A stretch of 64,000 bases of DNA, taken from the NCBI GenBank assembly GCA_048268105.1, contig JBLWWH010000004.1, positions 62,001 through 126,000 on the forward strand, read 5' to 3'. Shown here one piece after another: positions 63,701-64,000 of this stretch. The notes under the pieces were generated by a model. The model ran no database searches. It had not been told where the DNA came from and saw nothing but the letters and a program-made list of their open reading frames with translations. Every line of letters starts with the position of its first letter. Position 1 is the first letter of the stretch. The position numbers and the translations under genes were made by a program. Source of the DNA: Profundicola sp048268105. GTDB lineage: Bacteria > Bacteroidota > Bacteroidia > Flavobacteriales > Weeksellaceae.

Positions 63701-64000
63701 AAAACGGAAGAAGAAAGGTTCGAGAAAAATCGAAAAATTAAATCTGCAGGAGAGATTATTCAACTATTTCCTGGTTCCGATGCTTTTGATTTTGTTTTAA
63801 ATAGATTAATAAATGAAATTTCTATTTTCGCCCAAGAATCTAACTTATTTTCAGCAGACTTAGCCCAAGATATGGCGCAATATTTAATGCAAGAATTGCA
63901 GCATGACGATGCCTTCCAGATCAGTCAGGCATCTAAGAATATTCAAAATGAAGTTGAAAAATACTTAAAAGAAAAAAATTCTGATATTGCTTTTTACAAC
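60734..64000 (+). CDS. Very large coiled-coil protein, 3' end beyond window; 'DNA repair ATPase' (DUF3686)-like
   Basis: ATG at 60734 and 1089 codons open to the last base of the window with no stop. The ORF is real: long, uninterrupted, with normal codon use. Residues 1-50 are helical and basic; about 55-430 are beta-rich with repeated strand patterns (WLINDQTLTYVDNRSEHEYKFP, FRWQSVGREMHRYGTFPHASI) reminiscent of a beta-propeller; about 450-880 are long coiled coils; about 880-1089 are mixed. No Walker A is in the visible part. Order and composition resemble, from memory, Bacteroidota proteins named 'DNA repair ATPase', where an AAA+ domain lies at the C-terminus. That part would be beyond this window. 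Likely a cluster member. Confidence 0.85.
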   Translation, partial: MPETTQNIASGTYEIIRNRLHQHKDDLQKRLNSLNAERQKVFGSLETKLIANDRINTDNSCIASDIISLDNLCIFGYNVHFGLRTKIQLNDVFSIYEFSENQFHPKSLELINDSTFIIDFTNLYKYYRNTFFTRFAIIGNYLHMVFQLSENVSDIKTFKWLINDQTLTYVDNRSEHEYKFPAQHEFRWQSVGREMHRYGTFPHASILDKVFVETIGGDLTIKIEDNTEDGEGIYSEPVEYADQTLDDGQIRYADLGNLIVFEVKPFQEKSRYFVYNHKLREVNKIDSLGDACILLPDEQGIIFPTGYYLQTGEYYLFDNVIPEIKFAQKILSPNGEDVLFVFYLPKEGLYNLMSYNVISQEILTPIICSGFTIIKDGELCYFKSEEEQTRHHLIQIWQTPYLKGEFVPTEHKDNFLYKVGNKDIVKAMAETHALITLLSKEDNYAGLYADITKSAKNIADAYYWISDDNAFALSAPLKEIQNAAKAAIDEFEKVVQFKKNAEAQIKEIQTKSKALFSKIKGSSFKNIDDFVQSLSGLRNLRGEVITLKEVRYIDTDILAEIEQEIVEETERLSQKSVHFLLEDKALDPYHERVKEKEKYLDDIKKAIDAKNLEKEVVQIATDLEMLIEIVSNLKIEDTSQSTKIIDNISLIFAHINQLKAAIKNKINNLGGDEAKADFAAQMKLVEQSLINLIDLADTPAKCDEFQSKITVQLEELESKFADYDAFIVQIMEKREEIYDAFDARKNNLIERQNQRISTLKTSAERILKNVEKKADTLKSNEEIHGYFASDLMVSKVRDIIAQLEELDDRGGAEDILTSLKTAKEDSLRKLRDKQDLYEDGENIIKLGDHKFGVNRQALELTMLYKDEKPYFHLAGTDYYQSFDNETLAASKYWTQEYSSENKQVYRAEYLAYKIFKTKSMASLEKATHEDMAEWIQKESSENYTEGYTKGVHDQDALAILEVLIQKHLDLKLLRYNAKIRAAAQFFWYQKTEEERFEKNRKIKSAGEIIQLFPGSDAFDFVLNRLINEISIFAQESNLFSADLAQDMAQYLMQELQHDDAFQISQASKNIQNEVEKYLKEKNSDIAFYN

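Noticed and set aside
1..64000. CRISPR arrays, insertion sequences, rRNA genes, prophage genes
   Set aside because: None seen: no regularly spaced repeats with unique spacers, no transposase or integrase ORF, no rRNA-like sequence.

Overview
This is a 64 kb chromosomal window from a low-GC member of the Bacteroidota, most likely class Flavobacteriia. The evidence is: two GLPGLI-family proteins, two proteins with type IX secretion C-terminal sorting domains, two TonB-dependent receptors, a thrombospondin-3/OmpA porin, Bacteroidota-type promoters (TTTG then TAnnTTTG, with spacers of about 18-21 nt), and few Shine-Dalgarno sequences. Genus and family cannot be resolved from the sequence alone.

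Layout. 0-2.2 kb: an accessory patch with a small secreted Cys-rich protein, two GLPGLI proteins in tandem, and a short 3' module present twice (1-96 and 2028-2150). 2.2-11.3 kb: nadB-nadC (quinolinate branch of NAD synthesis), a large TonB receptor, a small four-helix membrane protein, a DUF6702-type protein followed by an M1 metallopeptidase, and dodecin. 11.3-19 kb: a gene-free stretch with helically spaced GTTTAA repeats, then an OmpA porin, smpB, an ABC-F ATPase with a degenerate second P-loop, hemC-hemA and an orphan histidine kinase. 19-39 kb: mostly housekeeping genes (two M20 dipeptidases, hisS, lepA, purL, a second TonB receptor, purC, polA, a secreted lectin-like protein, metG, a small GNAT protein), plus a second gene-free stretch at 32.24-32.64 kb. 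39-49 kb: tRNA-Arg(ACG), a BtuF/FecB-like lipoprotein, a second M1 peptidase, coaX, tyrS, another sorting-domain protein, ppc and a YheT-type hydrolase.

The last 15 kb is the most distinctive part. At 49.2-55.3 kb there is a divalent heavy-metal efflux operon: a His-rich secreted protein, a CzcA-type RND pump fused to its own TolC-like outer-membrane factor, and a lipoprotein adaptor. At 55.3-64 kb an XRE regulator is divergent from an apparent operon encoding a YbjN/Tir-chaperone-like protein, PspA/IM30 (ESCRT-III superfamily), an Asp-rich YqiJ-like membrane protein, a YqiK-type flotillin, a small membrane protein and a very large coiled-coil protein that runs off the window. The operon has a strong predicted promoter and a long leader containing a 17-codon hydrophobic ORF. 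This cluster looks like a membrane-integrity or membrane-remodelling stress system and is the best candidate for under-described biology here.

Recurrent regulatory style: compact intergenic regions, terminators directly followed by promoters, and several genes whose -7 box lies only 5-6 nt before the ATG, suggesting leaderless transcripts.
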